From Candidatus Pantoea varia (GTDB lineage Bacteria; Pseudomonadota; Gammaproteobacteria; Enterobacterales; Enterobacteriaceae), in NCBI RefSeq assembly GCF_900115075.1, contig NZ_FOVG01000008.1:57401-121400 (forward strand): DNA of 64,000 bases, given 5' to 3'. The stretch's first letter is position 1. Every line of letters starts with the position of its first letter. The notes beneath the pieces are model-generated. The model saw only the letters and a list, made by a program, of their open reading frames with translations, made no database searches and was not told where the DNA came from. Shown in pieces: positions 34,999-44,406 of this stretch. Both the position numbers and the translations under genes were made by a program.

Positions 34999-35237
34999 AG
35001 TTTTTCCTCTGACGTTTTGCGGCATTCAACATCAATGCGTTAGTGTCAGCCAGAGGCGATGTTCCGTTCCGGAAGAGAGGCTGTCGCAATAAGGGATTAA
35101 TTACAGCGGTCCGACAGACATTTGCGTGAAGATGCGCAAAAGTTGGAGGTTGCCGCTGCGCAAACGCTGCGTGGCAACGGGAAGCTGTGTATACTGTGCA
35201 GGAAATCGACTCCGCTTTTAATCAATTCAAGAAAACC

Positions 35238-35861
35238 ATGGCTCAAGGCACGCTCTATATTGTTTCTGCTCCCAGCGGTGCAGGGAAATCCAGCCTGATT
35301 CAGGCTCTGTTAAAGACCCAGCCGTTGTATGACACGCAGGTCTCTGTTTCGCACACGACGCGCGGTATGCGTCCGGGTGAAACCCATGGCGAACATTACT
35401 TTTTTGTTGAGAAACATGAATTTGAGCAGATGATCGCGGAAGATGCTTTCCTCGAACATGCCAGAGTTTTCGACAACTACTACGGTACGTCACGCCATGC
35501 TATTGAGCAGGTGCTGGCAACCGGCGTTGACGTGTTTCTCGACATCGACTGGCAGGGCGCGCAGCAAATTCGCGCTAAAATGCCTGGCGCACGCAGCATC
35601 TTTGTTTTGCCGCCTTCGAAAGAAGAGCTCGATCGCCGTTTACGCGGTCGTGGCCAGGATAGCGAAGAGGTCATCACGCGTCGTATGGCTCAGGCAGTAG
35701 CGGAAATGAGCCACTACGCCGAGTATGACTATTTAATTGTGAATGATGATTTTGATCTGGCCCTGTCCGATCTGAAAACCATTATTCGCGCAGAACGTCT
35801 GCGTATGGCGCGTCAGAAGGCGCGTCACGATGCTTTAATCAGCAAACTGTTGGCAGTCTGA
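35238..35861 (+). CDS. gmk: Guanylate kinase
   Basis: A P-loop kinase of 207 residues, as in E. coli, that makes GDP from GMP. The Walker A motif is VSAPSGAGKSS near residue 10, with SVSHTTRGMRPGE and FLDIDWQGAQQI. The first supportable start is the ATG at 35238; the frame extends upstream to 35187 without family similarity. It is followed by rpoZ-spoT, linking GMP supply to (p)ppGpp metabolism. Confidence 0.97.
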   Translation: MAQGTLYIVSAPSGAGKSSLIQALLKTQPLYDTQVSVSHTTRGMRPGETHGEHYFFVEKHEFEQMIAEDAFLEHARVFDNYYGTSRHAIEQVLATGVDVFLDIDWQGAQQIRAKMPGARSIFVLPPSKEELDRRLRGRGQDSEEVITRRMAQAVAEMSHYAEYDYLIVNDDFDLALSDLKTIIRAERLRMARQKARHDALISKLLAV

Positions 35862-35915
35862 ATACAGTTTCAGTATGATGCGCAGTCATTTCTTCATCTG
35901 TGGAGTAGCACACCT

Positions 35916-36191
35916 ATGGCACGCGTAACCGTTCAGGACGCAGTAGAAAAAGTTGGTAATCGTTTTGACCTGGTGTTGGTCGCTGCACGTCGTGCACGTC
36001 AGATGCAGGTTGGCGGCAAAGATCCGCTGGTTCCGGAAGAGAACGATAAACCTACCGTTATCGCCCTGCGCGAAATCGAAGAAGGCTTGATCACCAATCA
36101 GATTTTAGATGTGCGTGATCGCCAGGAACAGCATGAGCAGGAAGCCGCTGAGTTACAGGCCGTTACCGCTATCGCTGAAGGTCGTCGTTAA
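35916..36191 (+). CDS. rpoZ: RNA polymerase omega subunit
   Basis: A 91-residue omega subunit beginning MARVTVQDAVEKVGNRFDLV, which helps assemble RNA polymerase and forms a ppGpp site with beta prime. It begins 54 bases after gmk and ends 20 bases before spoT. Confidence 0.98.
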   Translation: MARVTVQDAVEKVGNRFDLVLVAARRARQMQVGGKDPLVPEENDKPTVIALREIEEGLITNQILDVRDRQEQHEQEAAELQAVTAIAEGRR

Positions 36192-36211
36192 CAGCCACCT
36201 GCAGGTCGCCC

Positions 36212-38320
36212 TTGTATCTGTTTGAAAGTCTCAATCAACTGATTGAAAAATACTTGCCAGAGGAGCAGATCAAGCGCCTCCAGCAAGCCTACCTTGTCGC
36301 ACGTGATGCCCACGAGGGACAGACACGCTCCAGCGGTGAGCCTTATATCACCCATCCGGTTGCCGTGGCCTGTATTCTGGCGGAAATGAAGCTCGACCAT
36401 GAGACCCTCATGGCCGCGCTGCTGCATGACGTGATCGAAGATACGCCAGCCACTTACCAGGACATGGAACAGCTGTTCGGTAAAAGCGTGGCGGAGCTGG
36501 TCGAGGGCGTTTCCAAGCTGGATAAGCTGAAATTCCGCGACAAGAAAGAAGCGCAGGCAGAGAACTTTCGCAAGATGATTATGGCGATGGTGCAGGATAT
36601 CCGCGTCATTCTCATCAAGCTGGCTGACCGCACCCACAATATGCGCACCCTGGGAGCATTACGCCCGGACAAACGTCGTCGCATTGCGCTGGAAACATTA
36701 GAGATTTACAGTCCTCTGGCGCACCGCCTGGGTATTCACCATCTTAAAACAGAGCTGGAAGAGCTTGGTTTTGAGGCTCTTTATCCGAACCGTTATCGGG
36801 TCATTAAAGAGGTGGTGAAAGCCGCACGCGGTAATCGTAAAGAGATGATCCAGAAGATTCTTTCTGAGATCGATGGCCGTTTGCAGGAAGCGGGCATTCC
36901 CTGCCGCGTCAGCGGTCGCGAAAAGCATCTTTACTCGATCTACCGCAAAATGACGCTGAAAGAGCAGCGTTTTCACTCGATCATGGATATCTATGCCTTT
37001 CGCGTCATCGTGAAAGATCTGGATACCTGCTATCGCGTTCTGGGCCAGATGCACAGCTTGTATAAGCCGCGTCCGGGCCGCGTTAAAGATTACATCGCCA
37101 TCCCTAAAGCCAACGGCTATCAATCCCTTCATACCTCCATGATCGGTCCGCACGGCGTGCCGGTTGAAGTGCAGATTCGCACAGAGGATATGGATCAGAT
37201 GGCGGAAATGGGGGTCGCTGCGCACTGGGCTTATAAACAGGCGGGCGAAAGTGGCACCACCGCACAGATTCGCGCTCAGCGCTGGCTGCAAAGCCTGCTG
37301 GAGCTACAGCAAAGTGCGGGCAGTTCATTTGAATTTATTGAAAGCGTGAAGTCCGATCTCTTCCCGGATGAGATCTATGTCTTTACGCCCGAAGGCCGCA
37401 TTGTTGAGCTGCCAACCGGCGCGACACCCGTAGACTTCGCCTATGCGGTTCACACCGATATCGGCCATGCCTGCGTCGGCGCACGCGTTGACCGCCAGCC
37501 TTATCCGCTGTCGCAAACGCTGACCAGCGGTCAGACGATTGAGATCATCACCGCGCCAGGCGCCCGTCCTAACGCCGCCTGGCTCAATTTTGTCGTCAGC
37601 TCCAAAGCCCGTGCCAAAATTCGCCAGTTGCTGAAAAACCTCAAGCGTGAAGACTCCGTCAATCTGGGTCGTCGCCTGCTCAGCCATGCGCTGGGCGGCA
37701 GCCGTAAACTGGCTGAAATCCCGCCTGAGAATATCAGGCAGGAGCTGGATCGTATGAAGCTGACCTCGCTTGACGATCTGCTGGCGGAAATCGGTCTGGG
37801 CAATGCGATGAGCGTGGTGGTGGCGAAGAACCTGCTGCAGGCTGACAGCAACGCCATCAGTAGTAACAGCAAGCGCGGTAAACTGCCGATCAAAGGCGCA
37901 GATGGCGTGTTGATTACCTTCGCCAAATGCTGCCGACCGATTCCTGGTGACCCGATCGTTGCCCATGTCAGTCCCGGCAAAGGGCTGGTGGTGCATCATG
38001 AATCCTGTCGGAATATTCGCGGTTACCAGAAAGAGCCAGAAAAATTCATGCCGGTTGAGTGGGATAAAGTCACCGAGCAGGAGTTCGTGGCGGAAATCAA
38101 AGTCGACATGTTTAATCATCAGGGCGCGCTGGCTAACCTGACGGCAGCAATCAACACGGCGGGTTCCAATATTCAGAGCCTGAATACCGAAGAGCGTGAT
38201 GGCCGCGTCTACAGCGCCTTTATCCGCCTGACCGCACGTGATCGCGTCCATCTGGCGAATATCATGCGTAAAATTCGCGTGATGCCGGATGTGATCAAAG
38301 TCCACCGTAACCGTAACTAG
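36212..38320 (+). CDS. spoT: Bifunctional (p)ppGpp synthase/hydrolase SpoT
   Basis: A 702-residue protein, exactly the E. coli length. It has the HD hydrolase domain (LLHDVIEDT), the synthetase domain (GRVKDYIAIPKANGYQSLHT), a TGS domain (DEIYVFTPEGRIVELPTGAT) and a C-terminal ACT domain (FNHQGALANLTAAIN). The start codon is TTG at 36212, giving MYLFESLNQL; E. coli spoT also starts with TTG. It controls the stringent response together with RelA. The operon continues with trmH and recG. Confidence 0.98.
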   Translation: MYLFESLNQLIEKYLPEEQIKRLQQAYLVARDAHEGQTRSSGEPYITHPVAVACILAEMKLDHETLMAALLHDVIEDTPATYQDMEQLFGKSVAELVEGVSKLDKLKFRDKKEAQAENFRKMIMAMVQDIRVILIKLADRTHNMRTLGALRPDKRRRIALETLEIYSPLAHRLGIHHLKTELEELGFEALYPNRYRVIKEVVKAARGNRKEMIQKILSEIDGRLQEAGIPCRVSGREKHLYSIYRKMTLKEQRFHSIMDIYAFRVIVKDLDTCYRVLGQMHSLYKPRPGRVKDYIAIPKANGYQSLHTSMIGPHGVPVEVQIRTEDMDQMAEMGVAAHWAYKQAGESGTTAQIRAQRWLQSLLELQQSAGSSFEFIESVKSDLFPDEIYVFTPEGRIVELPTGATPVDFAYAVHTDIGHACVGARVDRQPYPLSQTLTSGQTIEIITAPGARPNAAWLNFVVSSKARAKIRQLLKNLKREDSVNLGRRLLSHALGGSRKLAEIPPENIRQELDRMKLTSLDDLLAEIGLGNAMSVVVAKNLLQADSNAISSNSKRGKLPIKGADGVLITFAKCCRPIPGDPIVAHVSPGKGLVVHHESCRNIRGYQKEPEKFMPVEWDKVTEQEFVAEIKVDMFNHQGALANLTAAINTAGSNIQSLNTEERDGRVYSAFIRLTARDRVHLANIMRKIRVMPDVIKVHRNRN

Positions 38321-38322
38321 GC

Positions 38323-39021
38323 ATGAACGATCAACGTTTTGCCCGGATTCAGGCGATGCTGGCACTGCGCCAGCACGACCTGACGGTCTGCATGGAGCAG
38401 GTGCATAAACCGCACAATGTTTCAGCGGTAATCCGCACGGCCGACGCCGTCGGCATCCACGAAGTGCATGCCGTCTGGCCAAGCCAGCGGATGCGCACTC
38501 AGGCTTCCGCGTCTGCCGGAAGCAACAGCTGGGTGAAAGTGGTCACCCATCCCACCATCGGCGATGCCGTAAAACAGCTCAAACAGCAGAAGATGCAGGT
38601 TTTAGCGACTCATCTCTCCGCCGATGCGGTGGATTTTCGTGAGATCGATTATACCCTTCCCACCTGCATTCTGATGGGGCAGGAAAAAACCGGCATCACA
38701 GAAGAAGCCCTGGCGCTGGCTGATCGGCAGATCGTGATTCCAATGGTAGGTATGGTGCAGTCGCTGAATGTCTCGGTCGCCTGCGCGCTTATTCTCTATG
38801 AAGCCCAGCGGCAGCGGCAGAACGCCGGTCTTTACCTGCGCGATTACAGCCTGCTGGATGAAGATGAACAGCAACGGCTGCTGTTCGAAGGCGGATTCCC
38901 GGTGCTGGCGCGGGTCGCAAAGCAGAAAGGTCTACCCTATCCGCGCATCAATGCGCAGGGTGAGGTCGACGCCGATGCCAGCTGGTGGGCAACCATGCAG
39001 TCGACCGGTAAAAAAAGATGA
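38323..39021 (+). CDS. trmH: tRNA (guanosine-2'-O-)-methyltransferase (Gm18)
   Basis: A SPOUT-class methyltransferase of 232 residues (E. coli 229) that methylates G18 in the D-loop of tRNAs. It has KPHNVSAVIRTADAVG near the N-terminus and the knot motifs CILMGQEKTGIT and MVQSLNVSVACALILYEA. It starts 2 bases after spoT and overlaps recG by 4. Confidence 0.97.
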   Translation: MNDQRFARIQAMLALRQHDLTVCMEQVHKPHNVSAVIRTADAVGIHEVHAVWPSQRMRTQASASAGSNSWVKVVTHPTIGDAVKQLKQQKMQVLATHLSADAVDFREIDYTLPTCILMGQEKTGITEEALALADRQIVIPMVGMVQSLNVSVACALILYEAQRQRQNAGLYLRDYSLLDEDEQQRLLFEGGFPVLARVAKQKGLPYPRINAQGEVDADASWWATMQSTGKKR

Positions 39022-41096
39022 AAGGCCGTCTGCTGGATGCCATCCCGCTCAGTACCCTGACCGGCGTCGGTGCCAGCCAGGCAGCTAAACTGGCCAAAAT
39101 TGACCTGCACACCATTCAGGATCTCCTGCTCCATCTCCCGCTACGTTACGAAGATCGCACCCAACTCTACGCCATTGACGATCTGCTGCCCGGTATCTGG
39201 GCAACAGTAGAGGGCGAAGTACTGCACACAGATATCACTTTTGGTCGCCGCCGGATGATGGTGTGCCAGATCAGCGATGGTAGCGGCGTACTGACGATGC
39301 GCTTCTTTAATTTCAATGCCGGGATGAAGAACAATCTGTCGCCGGGACGTCGCGTCACCGCCTATGGTGAGATTAAGCGTGGTCAGCGTGGCGCTGAGAT
39401 TATTCATCCCGAATACCGTATCCAGGGCGAACAGAGTAATGTGACGCTGGAAGAGACCTTAACGCCGGTTTATCCCACCACCGAAGGTATTCGACAGGCC
39501 ACGCTGCGTAATCTCACCGACCAGGCGCTGACGCTGCTGGAAAGCTGCCCGATTGCCGAGCTGCTGCCGCAGGAACTGAGCGGCGGCTTGATCAGCCTGC
39601 CTGATGCGCTGCGCACACTGCATCGCCCTCCGCCCGATCTCCGGCTCAGCGAGCTGGAAAGTGGCCGTCATCCGGCACAACGCAGATTAATTCTGGAAGA
39701 ACTGCTGGCGCATAACCTCAGCATGCTGGCGGTGCGCGCTGGTGCTCAGCGCTACTACGCGTTACCGATGCCTCCGCGACACAATCTCAGTGACCAGCTG
39801 CTGGCCGCGCTACCTTTCTCGCCGACCAACGCGCAGAAGCGCGTGGTGGCGGAGATAGAGAAAGATCTGGCCAATGATTTCCCGATGATGCGGCTGGTGC
39901 AGGGCGATGTCGGCTCGGGCAAGACACTGGTGGCTGCGCTCTCTGCGCTGAACGTTATCGCCCATGGCAAGCAGGTTGCGCTGATGGCGCCGACCGAACT
40001 GCTGGCTGAACAGCACGCCAGTAACTTCCGCCAGTGGTTTGCGCCGCTGGGGATTGAAGTCGGCTGGCTGGCCGGAAAACAGAAAGGCAAAGCCCGCCAG
40101 GCACAGCAGGAAGCGATAGCCAGCGGTCAGGTGGCAATGGTCGTGGGCACACACGCTCTGTTTCAGGAGCAGGTGCAATTCAATGGTCTGGCGCTGGTCA
40201 TTATTGATGAGCAGCACCGCTTCGGCGTCCACCAGCGACTGGCCTTGTGGGAAAAAGGCGAGGAGCAGGGTTTCCATCCGCATCAGCTGATTATGACCGC
40301 CACACCGATTCCGCGCACCCTGGCGATGACCGCGTATGCCGATCTCGATACCTCAACTATCGATGAGCTGCCGCCGGGACGTACACCGGTCACTACCGTA
40401 GCCATCCCCGATACGCGACGCGAGGAGATTGTGGCGCGGGTTGAGCATGCCTGCCGGGAGGGACGTCAGGCCTACTGGGTCTGCACGCTGGTTGAAGAGT
40501 CAGAACTGCTGGAAGCACAGGCGGCAGAAGCCAGCTGGGAATCCCTGAAAACCGCGTTGCCCGACTTAAATATCGGACTGGTGCATGGCCGCATGAAACC
40601 CGCTGAAAAACAGGCAGTAATGCAGGCGTTTAAAGCGAATGAACTGCAGCTGCTGGTAGCGACGACCGTGATTGAGGTCGGTGTGGACGTGCCGAATGCC
40701 AGCCTGATGATTATCGAAAACCCGGAGCGGTTAGGACTGGCGCAGCTGCACCAGCTGCGGGGCCGTGTGGGTCGTGGTGCCGTAGCCTCGCACTGTGTGC
40801 TGCTCTACAAAGCACCGCTAAGCAAGACGGCGCAGAAGCGTTTGCAGGTGCTGCGCGACAGCAATGACGGTTTTGTTATTGCCCAGTTCGATCTGGAGAT
40901 TCGCGGGCCGGGTGAACTGCTGGGCACACGTCAGACCGGCAACGCCGAATTTAAAGTGGCCGACCTGCTGCGCGATGCGGCGATGGTGCCGGAAGTTCAG
41001 CGTGTGGCACGGCACATCCACCAGCATTATCCCGAGCAGGCCAGCGCCCTGATTGAACGCTGGCTGCCAGAGAACACCCGTTTTACCAACGTCTGA
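39018..41096 (+). CDS. recG: ATP-dependent DNA helicase RecG
   Basis: A 692-residue helicase (E. coli 693) that regresses stalled forks and migrates Holliday junctions. After the N-terminal wedge domain, the motor has Walker A GDVGSGKTLVAALSAL, DEQH (VIIDEQHRFG), TATPIPRT and QLRGRVGRG. The ATGA overlap with trmH puts it at the end of the rpoZ-spoT-trmH-recG operon. Confidence 0.98.
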   Translation: MKGRLLDAIPLSTLTGVGASQAAKLAKIDLHTIQDLLLHLPLRYEDRTQLYAIDDLLPGIWATVEGEVLHTDITFGRRRMMVCQISDGSGVLTMRFFNFNAGMKNNLSPGRRVTAYGEIKRGQRGAEIIHPEYRIQGEQSNVTLEETLTPVYPTTEGIRQATLRNLTDQALTLLESCPIAELLPQELSGGLISLPDALRTLHRPPPDLRLSELESGRHPAQRRLILEELLAHNLSMLAVRAGAQRYYALPMPPRHNLSDQLLAALPFSPTNAQKRVVAEIEKDLANDFPMMRLVQGDVGSGKTLVAALSALNVIAHGKQVALMAPTELLAEQHASNFRQWFAPLGIEVGWLAGKQKGKARQAQQEAIASGQVAMVVGTHALFQEQVQFNGLALVIIDEQHRFGVHQRLALWEKGEEQGFHPHQLIMTATPIPRTLAMTAYADLDTSTIDELPPGRTPVTTVAIPDTRREEIVARVEHACREGRQAYWVCTLVEESELLEAQAAEASWESLKTALPDLNIGLVHGRMKPAEKQAVMQAFKANELQLLVATTVIEVGVDVPNASLMIIENPERLGLAQLHQLRGRVGRGAVASHCVLLYKAPLSKTAQKRLQVLRDSNDGFVIAQFDLEIRGPGELLGTRQTGNAEFKVADLLRDAAMVPEVQRVARHIHQHYPEQASALIERWLPENTRFTNV

Positions 41097-41129
41097 CTGA
41101 TCTCCATCTGAGTCGGCCTTTTTGATCCT

Positions 41130-41159
41130 CGCCGGGCAAACGATTGCTTTTGCCCGGCG
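41130..41159 (+). terminator. Hairpin after recG
   Basis: An 11-bp stem (CGCCGGGCAAA / TTTGCCCGGCG) with an 8-base loop, 34 bases after the recG stop. It lacks a T tract, so termination efficiency is uncertain. Confidence 0.5.
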
Positions 41160-41201
41160 GATGATTACAATCGCCACATTATTTTTTGGGAAGAACAGAA
41201 G

Positions 41202-42575
41202 ATGTCCACCAATCCGCAGCCAGACCAGCCTTCCGCCACGCAAAGCGAACTGATTTATCGTCTTGACGATCGTCCACCTCTGCCGCAAACGCTGTTTGCC
41301 GCCGGTCAACATCTGCTGGCGATGTTTGTTGCGGTCATGACACCAGCCATTCTGATCTGTCAGGCGCTGGGCCTGCCCGCCGAAGATACCCGGCACGTTA
41401 TCAGCATGTCTCTGTTTGCTTCGGGCGTGGCATCACTGCTGCAAATCAAAACCTGGGGACCGGTGGGCTCGGGCCTGCTGTCGATTCAGGGCACCAGCTT
41501 CAACTTCGTTACGCCTTTGATTATGGGCGGCATGACGCTGAAAAATGGCGGTGCTGATGTGCCTGCCATGATGGCGGCGCTGTTTGGTACGCTAATGGTG
41601 GCTTCCTGTACCGAAATGGTGCTGTCACGCGTATTACACCTGGCGCGTCGGATTATTACGCCGCTGGTTTCCGGGATCGTAGTGATGATCATCGGCCTGT
41701 CGCTGATTCAGGTGGGGCTGACCTCGATTGGCGGCGGTTTTAGCGCGATGAACGACCATACCTTTGGCGCACCGAAAAATCTGATGCTGGCCGGGGCCGT
41801 GCTGCTGGTGATCGTGCTGCTTAACCGGCAGAAGAACCCCTACCTGCGCGTTGCCTCCCTGGTCCTTGCCATGGCCGTAGGCTATCTGCTGGCCTGGGCG
41901 ATGGGGATGCTGCCTGCAGCAGGTATCCCTGCTAACCAGCCGCTGATCGTGGTGCCGACCCCGCTCTATTACGGACTGGGTTTCGACTGGAATCTGCTCA
42001 TCCCGCTGATGCTGGTGTTTATGGTGACCTCCCTGGAGACCATCGGTGATATCACCGCCACCTCGGATGTGTCAGAGCAGCCGGTCAGCGGCCCGCTCTA
42101 TATGAAACGCCTGAAAGGCGGCGTGCTGGCGAATGGCCTCAACTCCTTTGTCTCCGCACTGTTTAATACTTTCCCGAACTCCTGCTTCGGTCAGAACAAT
42201 GGCGTGATTCAGTTGACCGGTGTTGCCAGCCGCTACGTGGGCTTTGTTGTTGCCCTGATGCTAATTGTGCTGGGACTGTTCCCGGCGGTCAGCGGGCTGG
42301 TGCAGATGATCCCTGAACCGGTACTCGGCGGCGCCACCATTGTGATGTTCGGCACCATCGCCGCCTCGGGTGTTCGCATTGTGTCACGCGAGCCGCTTAA
42401 CCGCCGCGCCATCATGATTATCGCGCTGTCGCTGGCGGTGGGCCTGGGCGTTTCCCAGCAGCCGCTGATCCTGCAGTTTGCGCCTGACTGGCTGAAAACC
42501 CTGCTCTCTTCCGGCATTGCGGCAGGCGGCATTACCGCAATCGTGCTCAACCTGATTTTCCCGCAAGAGAAGTAA
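41202..42575 (+). CDS. xanP: Xanthine permease (NCS2 family)
   Basis: A nucleobase:cation symporter-2 protein of 457 residues (E. coli XanP, formerly YicE, 463). It has about 12-14 membrane segments, the signature NTFPNSCFGQNNGVIQLTGV, and VTSLETIGDITATSD with the substrate-binding glutamate region. It imports xanthine with protons. Gene order xanP-yicH is as in E. coli, but gltS, which separates recG from xanP there, is absent. Confidence 0.92.
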   Translation: MSTNPQPDQPSATQSELIYRLDDRPPLPQTLFAAGQHLLAMFVAVMTPAILICQALGLPAEDTRHVISMSLFASGVASLLQIKTWGPVGSGLLSIQGTSFNFVTPLIMGGMTLKNGGADVPAMMAALFGTLMVASCTEMVLSRVLHLARRIITPLVSGIVVMIIGLSLIQVGLTSIGGGFSAMNDHTFGAPKNLMLAGAVLLVIVLLNRQKNPYLRVASLVLAMAVGYLLAWAMGMLPAAGIPANQPLIVVPTPLYYGLGFDWNLLIPLMLVFMVTSLETIGDITATSDVSEQPVSGPLYMKRLKGGVLANGLNSFVSALFNTFPNSCFGQNNGVIQLTGVASRYVGFVVALMLIVLGLFPAVSGLVQMIPEPVLGGATIVMFGTIAASGVRIVSREPLNRRAIMIIALSLAVGLGVSQQPLILQFAPDWLKTLLSSGIAAGGITAIVLNLIFPQEK

Positions 42576-42580
42576 GGCCA

Positions 42581-42602
42581 CAGGCAGGCTTCGGCCTGCC
42601 TG
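42581..42602 (+). terminator. xanP terminator
   Basis: CAGGCAGGC, TTCG, GCCTGCCTG immediately after the xanP stop; followed by CTAATTATT, a weak T tract. Confidence 0.6.
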
Positions 42603-42693
42603 CTAATTATTCGGATTTACATCCAGGCTGTTGAGCTGTAACGGTAATTCAGGCATAACAACCTCTCACCGGATTTAACTCGGGAAGGATGCT

Positions 42694-44373
42694 ATGAAAT
42701 TTCTTGGAAAGTTTTTCCTCACCTTACTTTTGCTGCTGCTTTTCACCCTGATCGTGATCTATGTACTGCTGCAGACACAGTGGGGTGCAGGCTGGTTTAG
42801 CCGTTGGGTGAGCGACAAAACCGAATGGCATCTCTCCCTGAGTAAAATTGAACACAATTTCTCCTCACCCTCTCATATCATTCTGGATGACTTCAGCTTT
42901 GGTCACGATGGGCAGCCTGCGGTGCTGGTGGCGAAACGGGTTGATCTCGGTCTGGCACTGATTCAGTTCAGCGATCCGCTCCATTTCAGCAGCCTTGAGC
43001 TGCGCGATGGGGAAGTAAATCTGGCTAATCTGTCGCCAGACAGAGCGCTACCGATTCAGGCCGATCGCCTGCAACTTAATAATATGCGTATCGACAGCCC
43101 CAACAGCGCATTGCCGCTGTTTGCTCAGCAGGTTAATGGCGGCATTTTGCCGTGGAAACCCACGGCCCTGGATATGCTGGGTCGCGATGCCCGCTTCCAG
43201 ATGAGCGCAGGCAGTATGACGCTGAATAACGTGCCGGGTGAGAATGTCCTGATTCAGGGCAGTGTTTCTCAGGGGCGGATGCGCTTTGACAATATTGGCG
43301 CCGACCTGGCGCGTGGCTCCATGACCGGTAACGGTGAGCGCGATGCTCAGGGCAACTGGAAAATCAATCAGCTGCGACTGAACGACATTCGTCTGCAGAC
43401 CACCAGCAGCCTGAAAGACTTCCTGCATAGTCTGCAGGTTGTCCCCTCGATTGCCATTACACGCCTCGACATGACCGATGCCCGCCTGCAGGGTCCTGAC
43501 TGGGCGGTGACGGATCTGGATCTGACACTGAGAAACGTTAACTGGCAGGGAGATGACTGGCAGAGTAACGATGGTTCGCTGGCGCTGAATGCCAGCAATT
43601 TTATCAACGGCGGATTCGAGCTTAATGATCCCATCGTTAATCTGGATTTCTCACCGCAGGGCCTGGCGCTGACGCAGTTCAGTTCGCGCTGGGCGAACGG
43701 GGTGATTCGGGCTGACGGTGACTGGTCACGCAGCGATAAACGCCTGACGCTGAAAAATCTGGCCGTTGCCGGACTGGAATACACCCTGCCGCAGGACTGG
43801 CGTGATCGCTGGCAGGCGACACTGCCTGAGTGGCTGGATAGCGTAGAGGTGACGCGTTTCACCTCTAACCGTAACCTGATTATCGACATCAATCCGGCGT
43901 TTCCCTTCCAGCTGACCTCACTGGATGGCTCCGGCGAGAACCTGCTGCTGGCGCAGCAGCATCAGTGGGGGATCTGGTCAGGTAAGCTCAGCCTGAACGC
44001 GGCAGAGTCGACCTTTAACCGCACCGATCTGCGTCATCCGTCGATTGCGCTGAGTGCAGACCCGCAGCAGATTCAGGTTACCGAGCTGAGCGCGTTCAGT
44101 AACAAGGGGCTGCTGGAAGGGACGGCTACCGTAGGTCAGCAGCCAGCCCGTCCGCTGACGCTGCAACTTACGGGGCGTGCAGTGCCGGTGAATGTGTTGC
44201 AGAACTGGGGATGGCCCGCATTGCCGTTAACCGGTGACAGCAATATGCAGCTGCAACTGAGCGGGGCATTAGCCGCAGATCAGCTACTGCGCCCGACGGT
44301 TAATGGCACTCTGTCGGTGACCACGGACAGTCAGCAGGTTCAGCAGACCATGCAGGCGGGCCAGATACATTGA
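42694..44373 (+). CDS. yicH: YicH, AsmA family protein
   Basis: A 559-residue AsmA-like protein (E. coli YicH 569). One N-terminal membrane anchor (LLLLLLFTLIVIYVLL, about residues 12-27) is followed by a long periplasmic beta-rich region typical of the repeating-beta-groove bridge proteins implicated in envelope lipid transport. The specific role of YicH is not established. The ATG has GGAAGG upstream. It is followed by a bidirectional terminator. Confidence 0.92.
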   Translation: MKFLGKFFLTLLLLLLFTLIVIYVLLQTQWGAGWFSRWVSDKTEWHLSLSKIEHNFSSPSHIILDDFSFGHDGQPAVLVAKRVDLGLALIQFSDPLHFSSLELRDGEVNLANLSPDRALPIQADRLQLNNMRIDSPNSALPLFAQQVNGGILPWKPTALDMLGRDARFQMSAGSMTLNNVPGENVLIQGSVSQGRMRFDNIGADLARGSMTGNGERDAQGNWKINQLRLNDIRLQTTSSLKDFLHSLQVVPSIAITRLDMTDARLQGPDWAVTDLDLTLRNVNWQGDDWQSNDGSLALNASNFINGGFELNDPIVNLDFSPQGLALTQFSSRWANGVIRADGDWSRSDKRLTLKNLAVAGLEYTLPQDWRDRWQATLPEWLDSVEVTRFTSNRNLIIDINPAFPFQLTSLDGSGENLLLAQQHQWGIWSGKLSLNAAESTFNRTDLRHPSIALSADPQQIQVTELSAFSNKGLLEGTATVGQQPARPLTLQLTGRAVPVNVLQNWGWPALPLTGDSNMQLQLSGALAADQLLRPTVNGTLSVTTDSQQVQQTMQAGQIH

Positions 44374-44379
44374 TAACAT

Positions 44380-44403
44380 TAAGGGCCGCAGATGCGGCCC
44401 TTA
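44380..44403. terminator. Bidirectional terminator between yicH and fabY
   Basis: TAAGGGCCGC, AGAT, GCGGCCCTTA lies between the two convergent stop codons. Confidence 0.75.
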
Positions 44404-44406
44404 TGA